Assembly: GCA_009767595.1 (NCBI GenBank)
Contig: VSDK01026241.1
Coordinates: 118,611 to 182,610 of the forward strand
DNA: 64,000 bases
Origin: Symbiodinium kawagutii
Lineage: Eukaryota > Sar > Dinophyceae > Suessiales > Symbiodiniaceae
Reading direction: 5' to 3'
Under the pieces are notes generated by a model, which had not been told where the DNA came from, did not search any database, and saw only the letters and a program-made list of their open reading frames with translations. Shown here piece after piece: positions 12,047-22,495 of this stretch (position 1 is the stretch's first letter; each line of letters starts with the position of its first letter). A program made the position numbers and the translations under genes.

Positions 12047-13011
12047 ACTGATGACTATCCATGGTGACTTTCAAGCTTGTCGTCCTGCTGTCAACCACGT
12101 CGCCTGGCATCGCGCAAGTTTGGTGTTTCCAAAGGTCACAGTGGCATCAGGCAACGTTCTTTCAGCCTGCAGCTGCAACAGCGCTACACACCCCTGTAAC
12201 AGGAAACTGACAAGGGAGACGTGACATCATCGAGTTGGTTGGATCATTCAGCTGGTCAATCAAAGAATTCTCCAAAGGTATCCATATGCTTCCAGTTGCC
12301 ATAGTAGGTAACTAATCCCAGTTCCAACAATGGTAGAAACCTGCTGGTTGCCTACTATTGGCTGATAACTGGAAGCATTGGGAAAACAATAAAACACCAT
12401 TGAAACCTGCAGCAAAATAGTCACATGTTAAATACAAGCTGGGTGAGAAAAAAAACGATTTGCGGTTGACAATGACTTGAACCATATCCACATGTGTTGG
12501 TTGAATATGGTTGGAATGTTAATGGTGGTGCAAACACTAAGTCGTCAAAAAGTGAAAAAAGACAACATGGTTTTGTGCCATGTAGTGTCGGAAACCAATG
12601 TTGCGACTAGGAGAATCACAATCTAAGGACAATAAGGTACAATGTCATGCTGGAATGGAACCATATGCATTGGATTGGCACAGAAAGCAAACAACAATAA
12701 TGATGGCAAACAGCCTAACATAAGCCCCGTTGAACGAAGATCAAGCATACCGGACCGTCCAACAATGACCCGTGTGCCAAATCCGACACACCTAGAAAAC
12801 TGTCTCCCTTCGCAGGGAAACTGTTGTCTTTTTCTCTGTTTATCACCATTTATGGATATGTACTCTCATCAAAGGAGCAAGACAACAATCGAGAGCGGTC
12901 AGTAAAAACAGATCGTCAAATGGTCGCCGACCGAGATAGATGTTCATACAATTGCAACACTATATTGTACATATTATGTATGTAAATGTATGGTTTAACA
13001 TATTGCATTTG

Positions 13012-13120
13012 TACATATGGTGGTTTCTCAACATGGGAATGCTCCGAAACATCCACTATTAAACATTTACAGTAGTAATCCAACCATTTTGGGGGGTTCC
13101 CAATGACTTGAAAAACAATC
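13012..13120. mobile_element. MITE-like family B, diverged copy
   Basis: The left end TGGTGGTTTCTCAACATGGG and the right end TTGGGGGGTTCCCAATG...TTGAAAAAC form an imperfect inverted pair. The interior CATTTACAGTAGTAATCCAACCA matches the copy at 25498-25620. Confidence 0.55.
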
Positions 13121-13554
13121 ATTTAGTTGGTATATACCTTATGGTTGATGGTCATTACCTCTCATTGTTTCGCCATTGTGAAAGGGCATAACCTTATTAT
13201 TGTTCTAGGACCCCCCGCCCGAATATACAGAAAAACAATATCAGGGCTCAAAGCAAATTTCGCCACGGCTGGGTCCCACATCTTTCGTCAGCTGGGCAAT
13301 AATTCACCTCATCCACATCTTACATGCTCAAATGAAAAGTGATCAAGTACTTTGAATTGACCAACAGTGTCAAGGATAAGGACAACCATGAATCAATTAA
13401 CAACAATAAATAACGATAATGTTGTCAATCACCATGTTTTAAAATTGCACGTGATTTTTGACTAACAATGACTAACATGTTTATCAATTAGCCATTGTGA
13501 CAACGATTGTGTTTTTCCTTGTTAACCACTGATAGGTTGCCAAATTGTTGAGCA

Positions 13555-13690
13555 CTTCCCCACTACTGAACTGGCCCTGCCTGCATGATGCCCACGCCAC
13601 GCGCAAAAAGCGTTGGCACGGCTTCAGTGGTTCGAAGCACTGGGCATTGGGCAGAAACGCCGCGGATCGAGATCAGGTCCTCACACGAAT
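13555..13690 (+). CDS. Exon-like island, unknown
   Basis: A GC-rich patch has a plus frame with a basic stretch HATRKKRWHGFSGSKHWALG, ending at CAG|GTCCTC. An AG acceptor lies at about 13551. No domain is recognised and the opposite strand is not excluded. Confidence 0.3.
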
Positions 13691-15615
13691 CCGTACGTGT
13701 CCAAAGTAGATATGCGTACACATTTTGATAAAGTTACACATTTGCACACGTGCACATGTACATGTATATCTAAATGTGGTGCTTAGACGGAACACCTGAG
13801 TTGCACCCATGAAACACACCCTTCCCAAAATAAACATTTCCGGCTACCCGCTACCCAACGAAACCGAAGGGGCTGATCATGTTTGCTCTCCGACATGGAT
13901 TGAGACTTGCCGGCCGCTACAAATTTCCGACCCAAATTGAGAAAATGGGTTGCCTCGTTCACCATATACAATGATAAGACCTGGTTGATGTCTCTGCCCA
14001 TAGGTTCCAAGAAACCGCTAACCCGTGAATGAATTCTTGACCAATAGCCAGTCAATTTTTTTTTGCACACTGTTCACTTGTGATCCCCCATATACTCCCT
14101 AGTCGAGGTGCACCTGATACCGTTAGATCGTCCTGAACAAATATCACCAGTTGCAATTGTACGATCGAAACACATGCTGGTGTGTCCTGTTGCTGTCTAC
14201 TGACTGTACTTGTCACGTAATTTATGTGGCTAAACCTCTGGGAGTAGTAATGCCTAGATCAAACCGGCTTAACTCGTTGACACCCATTGATGATCCTCAC
14301 TGATGTTTACCAGCTCTTCACTGTCAATCGCAATTTGGGAGTCATGCAAAACTACAGTAGTTATGTCCCAAAAAAGGTGGGCGACAATCACAACACCATT
14401 GTCCAAATGTTGACAGGCGTTGTCCTACGGCCAGATCTGAACATATCGATCTTCAATAGCTACATTGGGTAAGGGTTTCCACCATGGCATTTCTCTACTG
14501 AGGATCAAAAGTTCACGAAGCAAAATTTATGACATTAAATCTGAGGATGGTTGACAATGGCTATACTCATGATTCATGATACATGATGATGCTTGAGAAT
14601 GGCCACTCCCAAGAACGAAGGCTTAATACTGGCCATTCCTCAGGATGCAGGCTAACATTGGCTTCTCATCATGATTGATGATGCTGACAATGACTACTCA
14701 TCTCGGTTGATCATTGCACGGAATGTCGACTCAGTTGAGAATTGTGGTAGGGCTATTTTGAAACCACCATAGTTAGCAGTCGCTTGCGGTTTGCCTTGAA
14801 GAACTTATCATGCAGGACCGCTGGCCCAATTTAGCATCACCAAGTGCCTGGGAGCTTTAGGAGCCTTGGTTTTGCTGATCCGGATCCGACTCGGCTATTT
14901 TTTCGGATCGGTTTCTGAGTGTGTTTTCTTGGGTAAACACAGGAGCCGCCTGGCCAGTGAAAGCCATGGACCATCAGTTCTTGGGTCGGCAGTTTCAAAT
15001 GACCAGTGGTTCAGTTGGAACGGAAGCGTCCTTTCCACCGAGAAGTGTGCTGCCTTGAGTAGTTGTTTGTAAGGATAAAGCAAAAAACCGGTGGGCAATT
15101 TCAGAGCTGGTTGTCGATACAATGTCTCCAAATTATCCACTGAAAACAATGCTGCGGTTCTTAGTTAGTATGTAGTACTCACCACACCTTTGACTCACAT
15201 ACCAATATCATGAGGGGAGAAGAAAGTTCGGCCTGCCTGGTAGTCGCTGTTTTCTTTGTCCAGCGATCCCAAAGCACCAACAACACCAATCAATCCAAAA
15301 TCTGACTATCAACCATCAACAATGATCATCAACTGCAATCATCATACAATTGCCCTGGTATCAGGGAATTACACTCCTCATATCCATAAACAGTTGACAA
15401 TCAACAACAATCATTTTGCGGTTAACCAGGAACAGCAAGGCCAGCAACAGCTACCACCCAACAATAAACAAAGGCGGTTTATGCTATTTAAACACATATA
15501 ATGTCAACAATTTCCAACCATGCTTAGCCATCAATAAGAACTAACCAGCCAGTGCTTGCCACCATTGACTAACCATTGTCATGAGCCCCTTTCTGTTGAG
15601 CCTTGAAACGTTTCA

Positions 15616-15918
15616 TTGTGCTCTCATAGCTTGGTAGCTGCCCATGCTGCCCAAAACCAAGAGTTCCAGTGCTGCAAAGCCCCAAGAACTGAAGAACCAC
15701 GTAAATACAATCAACTGAGTGAGATACTACAAGGTTATGAGCAGCGAATGTATTTCCCAAGTGCCAAAGGGAAGGTTACTCTAAAAGGCTGGGCCTTCAA
15801 GGGTATAGAAGACATTGCGCTGATCAATGTACATGTCTTAAAGTATACGTTGAAGATAAGATCCACTTCCAACCAACTAGAAATCCAAGGGTCGAAATCC
15901 AGAAAAACCGTCGCTTAA
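15616..15918 (+). CDS. 100-codon open frame, unknown
   Basis: The product is Lys/Glu-rich in its C-terminal half (YFPSAKGKVTLKGWAFKG), unlike most chance frames in this window. It has no signal peptide, membrane segment or recognised motif. It overlaps the 3' side of the minus-strand Cys/His-type exon region near 15.9 kb. It may be a retroposed fragment or chance. Confidence 0.25.
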   Translation: MCSHSLVAAHAAQNQEFQCCKAPRTEEPRKYNQLSEILQGYEQRMYFPSAKGKVTLKGWAFKGIEDIALINVHVLKYTLKIRSTSNQLEIQGSKSRKTVA

Positions 15919-15937
15919 GACAACCCCAACCACCGAC

Positions 15938-16066
15938 CCTGCTGCCGCCCAGTGGGAACTCTTTTTTGGTTCTCGACCTTTCTGGGCGACGACAGATCTC
16001 ACACGTACTTTGACGGCGTCCATGAGGGCAAATGTGCCGACCCTTGCAGCGGAGACAATTAAAGCG
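15938..16066 (-). CDS. Exon with Cys/His zinc-binding-like repeat
   Basis: The minus-strand frame opens after a CCAACAG acceptor and closes at AGG|GTCGGT. It reads CLRCKGRHICPHGRRQSTC then EICRR, that is C-x2-C-x4-C-x-H-G-R-x4-C-x2-C. This resembles the short ICEHGR-x-R-x2-C-x2-C repeats that I recall in dinoflagellate and green-algal proteins, thought to bind zinc. The following basic stretch ERSRTKK fits a nuclear or nucleic-acid-binding protein. Only one and a half repeat units are present, as expected of a single exon. The Cys/His spacing makes this strand and frame much likelier than the alternatives. Confidence 0.5.
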
Positions 16067-16301
16067 CTGTTGGTGATGTGGTCTTACCAATGACTATCAG
16101 CAATACTCAAGCTTCATCATCAAAAACAATCAGCAACTGTAGACTAGCAACATGAACGACAAAAATGGCAGGTCAATGTTCCTAAACCACCGTCAAATTG
16201 ATGGTAATCCATAGTTGCATCCCCAATGTGGAATGATGATCTTCATGATAATGGTGCTGATGATAGGCAATGAATCCACCAACAGCTGCTTGTCCACTCA
16301 C

Positions 16302-16450
16302 ACTGGTGAAGTCAATCTGCCGCCGACGGAGCGGAAGTTCTCCGCTTCAAACGGGGCTGTCCCAAAAGTGGGTACCGCCACAGCCAAGTTCATGGCTCGG
16401 CCATCTGCGAGGTTCGCCGTCTTCCGCCAACGGTGGTCATCCGAAAGCAG
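16302..16450 (-). CDS. Exon-like island upstream of the Cys/His exon
   Basis: A minus-strand frame with NLADGRAMNLAVAVPTFGTA in its middle runs about 49 codons to a consensus GTGAGT donor at 16301. No convincing acceptor was found on its 5' side, so the start is open. It lies 236 bases upstream of the Cys/His exon and could belong to the same gene. The plus frame is also open. Confidence 0.3.
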
Positions 16451-16674
16451 CCATGACCATCGTTTGGGTATACACCATCACAGCATCATCATTTTGAGCA
16501 TCATCATATATTAATTCATTTTGAGCATCATCATTTTTGGGGATCATTTTGCTAAATATCAGTACCACTTCTGCTAATGCTGGCGATGATAGACACTAAC
16601 CGCCACTATCACCACCATCATTCCGGTAGATACCACACAATATCCCCACCATATCACCACCACCTCCTGGTCAC

Positions 16675-16802
16675 TGCGCGGAGGTGTTGACGAACCGCAT
16701 CGAACTGCTCAGATTTCGAAGAGACTGCACTCCTGGCACTGGCAAAAGGTGCAGCTCAGCGATTTGGGATGGCATCCAGCTCGTCATCAGGAGAAGCAAC
16801 GG
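16675..16802 (+). CDS. Exon-like island, strand uncertain
   Basis: A GC-rich patch has an open plus frame including EVLTNRIELLRFRRDC and IWDGIQLVIRRSNG. It has good purine-first codon bias but no clear donor. Function is unknown. Confidence 0.25.
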
Positions 16803-17399
16803 GAATAACAACCATGGACCATACCATCAACGGTCATCGTGAACCATCCTGGACCACCATGACTCCTGATGAACCATCATTCCTGACCAGCACCAACCAT
16901 TCAGTAACTACTGACAATTACTGCTCACTATGAAGATCCATGGATTATGGTGATAACTAGTCCAGTTGGGAAATAAAGAATGACCAGTCGCCTTTCCGAA
17001 GTGAGGAGATTGCCTTGGATAACAGAAACATGATGGTGATACAAAAGCCTAAAGACCTCACAGATCGTCCTTGGAAGTGACAAACAGTGGTGAAGGCAGC
17101 GACTAGTTGAATGATCACACCACCAAGAAACCATCTTTGTTGGGTTCTCAAAGTGTTCATGGCAATGGCCTAAAAACAACAACTGAACTTGCAATCATCT
17201 GCCAAACAACTGTCAACTAGCTTTATTTGGACTTTGTCAACAAACACCAATGAGTAAAATCAATAATGCGTTGATACTTAACATGTTCCCTCCAGCCTTA
17301 ACGTTCGCCCCACCACATAAAGCGCCACTGCAATGGAGCATGTTGTACAAGGTCGAGATGGCTTGGACAAGATGCGAAAACACTGGCTATACGCAGTGA

Positions 17400-17482
17400 T
17401 TTATGGTTTAGGGTTTTAGGGTTGTGGTTTTAGGGTTTTAGGGTTTTGGTTTTAGGGTTTTAGGGTGTGAGGTTTAGGGCTT
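17400..17482. repeat. Interstitial telomere-like TTTAGGG/TTTTAGGG tract
   Basis: About ten degenerate units alternate between TTTAGGG and TTTTAGGG, with GTGGTTT interruptions. TTTAGGG is the telomere repeat of plants and of several dinoflagellates. The tract is short and internal. Confidence 0.75.
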
Positions 17483-17711
17483 GATAACTCAGAAATCAAA
17501 AAACAATGGCCCTGTGCAGGAATTTGAGCGTTGGGAAATGTTCTCAGACCCATGCGGGGCAAACCCTAAGGCTCGGGCGATGTTTAAAAAAGCATGTTCA
17601 AAACATCACAGTTCATCTTATAATGATCAGGTAAGTTAGTGGTCAGGGCTATGTATTGATTAACATCCTACTAGCAACATACATCCCACTAGCAATCAAC
17701 CAACCAGTAGC

Positions 17712-17830
17712 CTTGCATCCAACCGTCGCCGGTGCCCCCAGCTGCCTCCAACGGTCGGGCGTAGGTTGTGAGGTCGTACCGGGGGCCCGGCCTAGGAACA
17801 GCGACGCGAAACACCCAGGATGGGGGGTAG
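17712..17830 (-). CDS. Exon-like island, unknown
   Basis: The minus frame begins after a TACTACATAG acceptor and ends at CAAG|GCTACT, a GC-type donor of the kind dinoflagellates use. It reads YPPSWVFRVAVPRPGPRYDL and onward with about 38% G at codon position 1. No family is recognised. The plus frame 17656-17838 is open too. Confidence 0.4.
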
Positions 17831-18325
17831 CTATGTAGTAAAACCATCAAAGAAATAATTGGTCAACTGCTGGCAGCCATCGAGCACATATGATTCTCTT
17901 GTGCATAGTTTTTGCTGCTATTTACAAAAAGGGCAGACACTAGAATGTCAACATATGTCAACACGGTATGCATCCATGTGTAGGTCAGCCCCTGCTAAAT
18001 ATTGTGCGCCAATGTCTGTACTTTTAGTTCTTGTTCCAAATCCAGCCTGTGTGGGGCTTACTTTTTGGGGCACCAACCAACAAGCTGATCACAGAAAGAT
18101 CACTGCTCAATTTCAGAATATACCCATTATCAACCATGTTGAAACACTATTGTTTTTAATGAACCACCATCAACAACAATCATCACGCACCAATTAGTAA
18201 CAATAATCACAATAACTATCAACAATATTCATCATCAACAATAATCATCAACAAAAATCATCAACAACCAAATCTCAACCAGAATTAAGCCCTACAGTAT
18301 TGACCAACCTTAATTCATGGCTTGA

Positions 18326-18435
18326 TGACCGGCCAGCACCGAGGCCCTGGCGCGCCTGAAGCCCATGCCGTCCGCAGCGGGCTAAGGGGTCGAATCCCAA
18401 ACATCGGTGCCTGGCGGACCAGCCACTGGCCTTCA
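18326..18435. other. GC-rich exon-like island, strand unresolved
   Basis: A strongly GC-rich patch in AT-rich DNA, open in frames on both strands. It contains GGGGTCGAATCCC, which looks like a tRNA T-loop but has no supporting cloverleaf. Confidence 0.2.
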
Positions 18436-19337
18436 CAATTGGATAAATATGTTGGATAATAGTTTTAATATAAGATATTTCACAAAATAAATATACTTAT
18501 ATATATATATAGTTGTATAAACATACAATTATAATAACTATATTACTGGTAGCTAATAACAATTCAGGTTATCTGGATAGATATGTTGATACCATCCACT
18601 GGTAGCTAATATCCAAATAATGATGCTAATACTACTAGGTTACTAGGTAGCTTATCCTATATTTACCGGTAGCTTATAATATTATGTTAGCTACAAGTGG
18701 TATTACTGATGGTATATTACAATACCGAATGCCAATACACTGGCATGAACGCAAACGGTTATGGATGGACCACTTTGTTATAGTATTCATTACTATGTTA
18801 TTACTGACATTGGAAATAGGTGATAATAACCACTGGTTGCTTATAATGTAACCATTGCGAATCATTACTAGCTAATAGTTTACCACAAGGACTGGTATAA
18901 TGATTACTTGGTCAGCTAATAGATGCGAATAGTCCGCTGGCACAATCACTGGCTAAGAGTTGTGATCACGGATGATATGGTGAAAGGTCTGGCTAGTCAT
19001 GGCAAATAGGCAAATAGCACATACTGATATCATACTGCTAGCATCATCTTTATAGAACTGGCCAGGAATGCAACAACTCTTAAGTACATCTATTCCTCAA
19101 CCTGGCTCATGATAATGATAATGGCATAACTACCAATAATAACATCAAAATGACTGAGAATATGGTCATGATTGATGGCTACACAAGCATCATAGAAGCT
19201 ATAGCTGACCGATCATGGAAATGGTTTGAACAGGTTGACCCTATAACGTTGACATATGGGCTAATAAAACCATTTGATAAGGATTGGTAATCATCATAAT
19301 TTAAAACGACGATGCCCAATATGAACATCAAGCCTGT

Positions 19338-19610
19338 CTACTGTGGTTGGGCATGGGTGATTTGCAGCGGCTGAATCTGCGCCTTGATCGCGTAGTGGCC
19401 CCAATGTGTTGCTTCCATCGGACCAAAAGGCCTCACAATTGAGCCACAGGTATGGTTATGGTGGGTTGCGTTCATGGTCAGATTGCCTTGGAAAAGAACC
19501 AGCGATACATTACCAGTGAACAACTTTCTTGCACGGTGGAAGACGTGATTTAGATCTGCCAAAGCAAATCGAAGAGAAACGTATAACTCGCGCAACGTGG
19601 GCCCCCCCAA
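19338..19610 (-). CDS. 90-codon open frame, unknown
   Basis: The predicted segment includes LRFALADLNHVFHRARKLF and FGPMEATHWGHYAIKAQIQP. It has mixed charge and three N-x-T/S sites, so it reads like a real protein segment. A G-run (GGGGGGGCCC) precedes it on the minus strand rather than a clear acceptor. No family is recognised. It could be an exon or a retroposed piece. Confidence 0.3.
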   Translation of the reverse strand: MGGPTLRELYVSLRFALADLNHVFHRARKLFTGNVSLVLFQGNLTMNATHHNHTCGSIVRPFGPMEATHWGHYAIKAQIQPLQITHAQPQ

Positions 19611-20004
19611 TTATAACCTAATCTACCAACCTGGGGACCTTGTGGGAGCAGCCCATGACTCATGACCTGCTTGAGTCAATGGATGTTGCTGGAGCCTTCC
19701 GCTATGGCTGGTAGCCACCGCTCCAACCGACCAGCCAGGCGGCCATGCAACTACCCAGCCACACACCAAGGAACCAGGCAACGGAGCAACCAAGTAATCA
19801 CGCAAGGAAGTAAGAAAGCAAGCAAGGATCCTCCAAATATGCACTACCAAGCAACCAACAGCAACCGAACAAACCACTATACACTGCGGGTTCGAGTCAA
19901 CTGACCCGACAGAGATACAGAAAACAACAGGAACACAATCCAGTTACGAGTGATCGTGATAGAGTCCAGGCCATCATCCTAGAAACGTACAAGTGTAGGA
20001 TCTC

Positions 20005-20102
20005 TGATTGGTGGTTCCAACCCCTATGAAAAACATTCGTCAACCAACCATTTGTGAACAATTGCTCGGGAAAATGTCGAAAATGTCTAAAACCACCAAG
20101 TG
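20005..20102. mobile_element. MITE-like family A, copy 2
   Basis: GATTGGTGGTTCCAACCCC opens the element. CAACCAACCATTTGTGAACAA and GGGAAAATG follow, and it closes with TAAAACCACCAAG. It ends about 80 bp before the exon-like island at 20182. Confidence 0.6.
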
Positions 20103-20181
20103 ACAGTTGACCATTGTTGATGGTTAGTATCCCCTATGATTAGCCATGACAGTAAGGGAAGGTTTCACCATGTTTCACCAG

Positions 20182-20319
20182 CCTGGCGCCTGGATCGCGT
20201 TGCCATTGGAATGGCTGATGGAGAAGCAGTTGTCGTTCACAGCGCCAATGCCTAGCGCTTCATGGCGGCGAGAAACAGTTGGTGGCAGGGCCACTGGGGC
20301 GCAAGCTCTCGTGGTTGAG
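20182..20319 (+). CDS. Exon-like island, unknown
   Basis: Exactly 46 codons lie between a TTTCACCAG acceptor and a GAG|GTTTGG donor. The frame begins PGAWIALPLEWLMEKQLSF and shows about 39% G at codon position 1. The minus frame is also open, with slightly lower bias and no nearby acceptor, so plus is preferred. No domain is recognised. Confidence 0.45.
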
Positions 20320-20421
20320 GTTTGGTTAGGAGGAGGGCCCCCCCGATTTGCTAAGTTGGTAACTAGTTGGTGAAGATAACTAGGATTCACTAGGGGAACT
20401 ACCACTTAAAATTGATATAAC

Positions 20422-20535
20422 TCGAGAATATGGTCGTTTCTCAAGCTACACCCCCAAATCATTCAAATCCTTGGTGATTTAGAGTACTCAACCAACCATT
20501 TTAGGGTATCCCTTACCTTAAGAAACCTCCACCAA
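20422..20535. mobile_element. MITE-like family B, diverged copy
   Basis: Ends TGGTCGTTTCTCAAG and TTAAGAAACCTCCACCA form an imperfect inverted pair around AACCAACCATTTTAGGGTATCCC. Confidence 0.5.
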
Positions 20536-20686
20536 GGGGTTGATGATGGCTAGCTATGGTTGAAGGTGGTTAATCATGACGTTTGATGATACTGAATGAA
20601 TCTAAATAATGCCAAAGTGACAGTTCATGATGGTGATGTTCAAATTGATGGATCCTGATGCTGCTTTTTGTTGGCAATCACAGGAG

Positions 20687-21120
<434 letters not shown>

Positions 21121-21159
21121 CTAGTGAATAGTTTAAGGATAGGTAATTCTGATTAGGCG

Positions 21160-21213
21160 CCTACGGGTCCCCCGGCTCCAAATCGCTCCCTCCCAACCAC
21201 CAGCCACTGATGA
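21160..21213. repeat. Family C dispersed repeat, copy 1
   Basis: GGCTCCAAATCGCTCCCTCC followed by CAACCACCAGCCA recurs at 25018-25096 and 28140-28226. Confidence 0.55.
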
Positions 21214-21256
21214 GAAATGATGATCAACGATGAATCGCATGTCAACAATTATGGTT

Positions 21257-21360
21257 TCCTGGTTGGTGGTTTCAACCCCCATGAAAAAATATTTGCCAAC
21301 CAACCATTTGTTTATAATTACTAGGGAACAAAAAAAATGTCTGAATCGACCAACCAGTTT
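21257..21360. mobile_element. MITE-like family A, copy 3
   Basis: CCTGGTTGGTGGTTTCAACC at the left and GAATCGACCAACCAG at the right enclose the core GCCAACCAACCATTTGTT and an A-rich ATGTCTG box. It is about 100 bp and non-coding. Confidence 0.65.
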
Positions 21361-21674
21361 CTGATGGCTAGTGGTTGCTAAATCAGCTTTAGTTAAGATT
21401 AAAGAGCCAGGCTCAACCTGGCTCGCAGTCCCTGCCGTTCAACTCATCAATCAGGCCTCCACCAGGCTTCAAAATCAACACATTCAAGTAACCCGTGATC
21501 GACCAGCTGAAAGCCATGAGCAGCCAAACATCAAGCAATCAACCAGAGTTCACCATGGCTGGCTCAACGCCACTTTTTAAACCAGCAGGGCACCGAGTTG
21601 TAACCACAGCAACGAGCAATGGCGCGATCAGAACGAGCAATGGAATGAGTCCTGACTGGTGTGGATGCCAGAGG

Positions 21675-21955
21675 TACTGAAAGCTTGCCCCAACAAGTGA
21701 AGCGCTGAGAGCCCATGGAAGAATGTCGATTGTAATACTCCAAATACTTGGCCCCACTACAATCTGCTGGATGCTGCTGCTCCCAGATCGTTTTCTGTGC
21801 AAAGGCTGTGCCGTACAAAACATCCCTTCTCCATGTTCCAATGCCACGGCTCTTCAGGAAATGCCAGGGATAAGCCGGACAAATTCCACGCAAGAGACGT
21901 CACCGTCTCCCATCTCGTGCTGATACACGTGATTCTGCACCTGCGACACAAATAT
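21675..21955 (-). pseudogene. Truncated copy of the FUT8-like glycosyltransferase
   Basis: About 280 bases are very similar to 23470-23780 in the neighbouring gene, covering the part that encodes HVYKHE to about MGSQ (residues 90-176 of the long frame). The shared segment GIGTWRRDVLYGTAFAQKTI is intact. It differs by a deletion of about 36-40 bases next to the HYPWHF segment and by frame loss after MGSQ. Nothing of the rest of the gene follows, so it cannot encode a working enzyme. It lies about 0.5 kb downstream of the full gene in the same orientation, as expected of a partial tandem duplication. Confidence 0.8.
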
Positions 21956-22495
21956 GAAGAATTCAAATCACCTGCTTAATGGCTTTTCAACTGCTAGAAA
22001 GGGATTAGCGGTAACTTCCCTGCTCAGATCATTGCTCAGTGGCTGATTGACCAATGGTTGTAACATATAGTTGTCCGTTTTTTGATCATTACATTGGACG
22101 GTGATAAATCATTTCCATGTTGAACCGATTCATTTGCAAAAACTTGAAGCTAAGTGGACACCAGCCATTCACCTACCGTTTTGTGGTCTCAGCTAGGCAG
22201 CCAGGGCCACCTTCACAGCCGTGCTCATTTTTCAGCATGATGCACCACTATTGACCAGTATTGACTATTGACCACAAATGTCATGAATTTACAGTATTAA
22301 TGATTATCAACCATGATTATCAAAAAAACTAAACCATGACCATCCAAATTCCGGCCAGAGGGAGCCCACTCGTGTGTTACACAGGATAGAGTCACCAACC
22401 AGCAGGCAAGTGGCGAGCCTTGGTGAAGTTGTTGCCGCGACTGCCAAAACGCTTGATGTGAAATATTTCGAAATTTATAGCTGGCGCCATGTCTT

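Noticed and set aside
14866-15149. Overlapping plus and minus open frames
   Set aside because: No splice signals, composition shift or motif; most likely chance.
18380-18400. tRNA T-loop-like GGGGTCGAATCCC
   Set aside because: No matching acceptor stem, D arm or anticodon arm could be placed around it.
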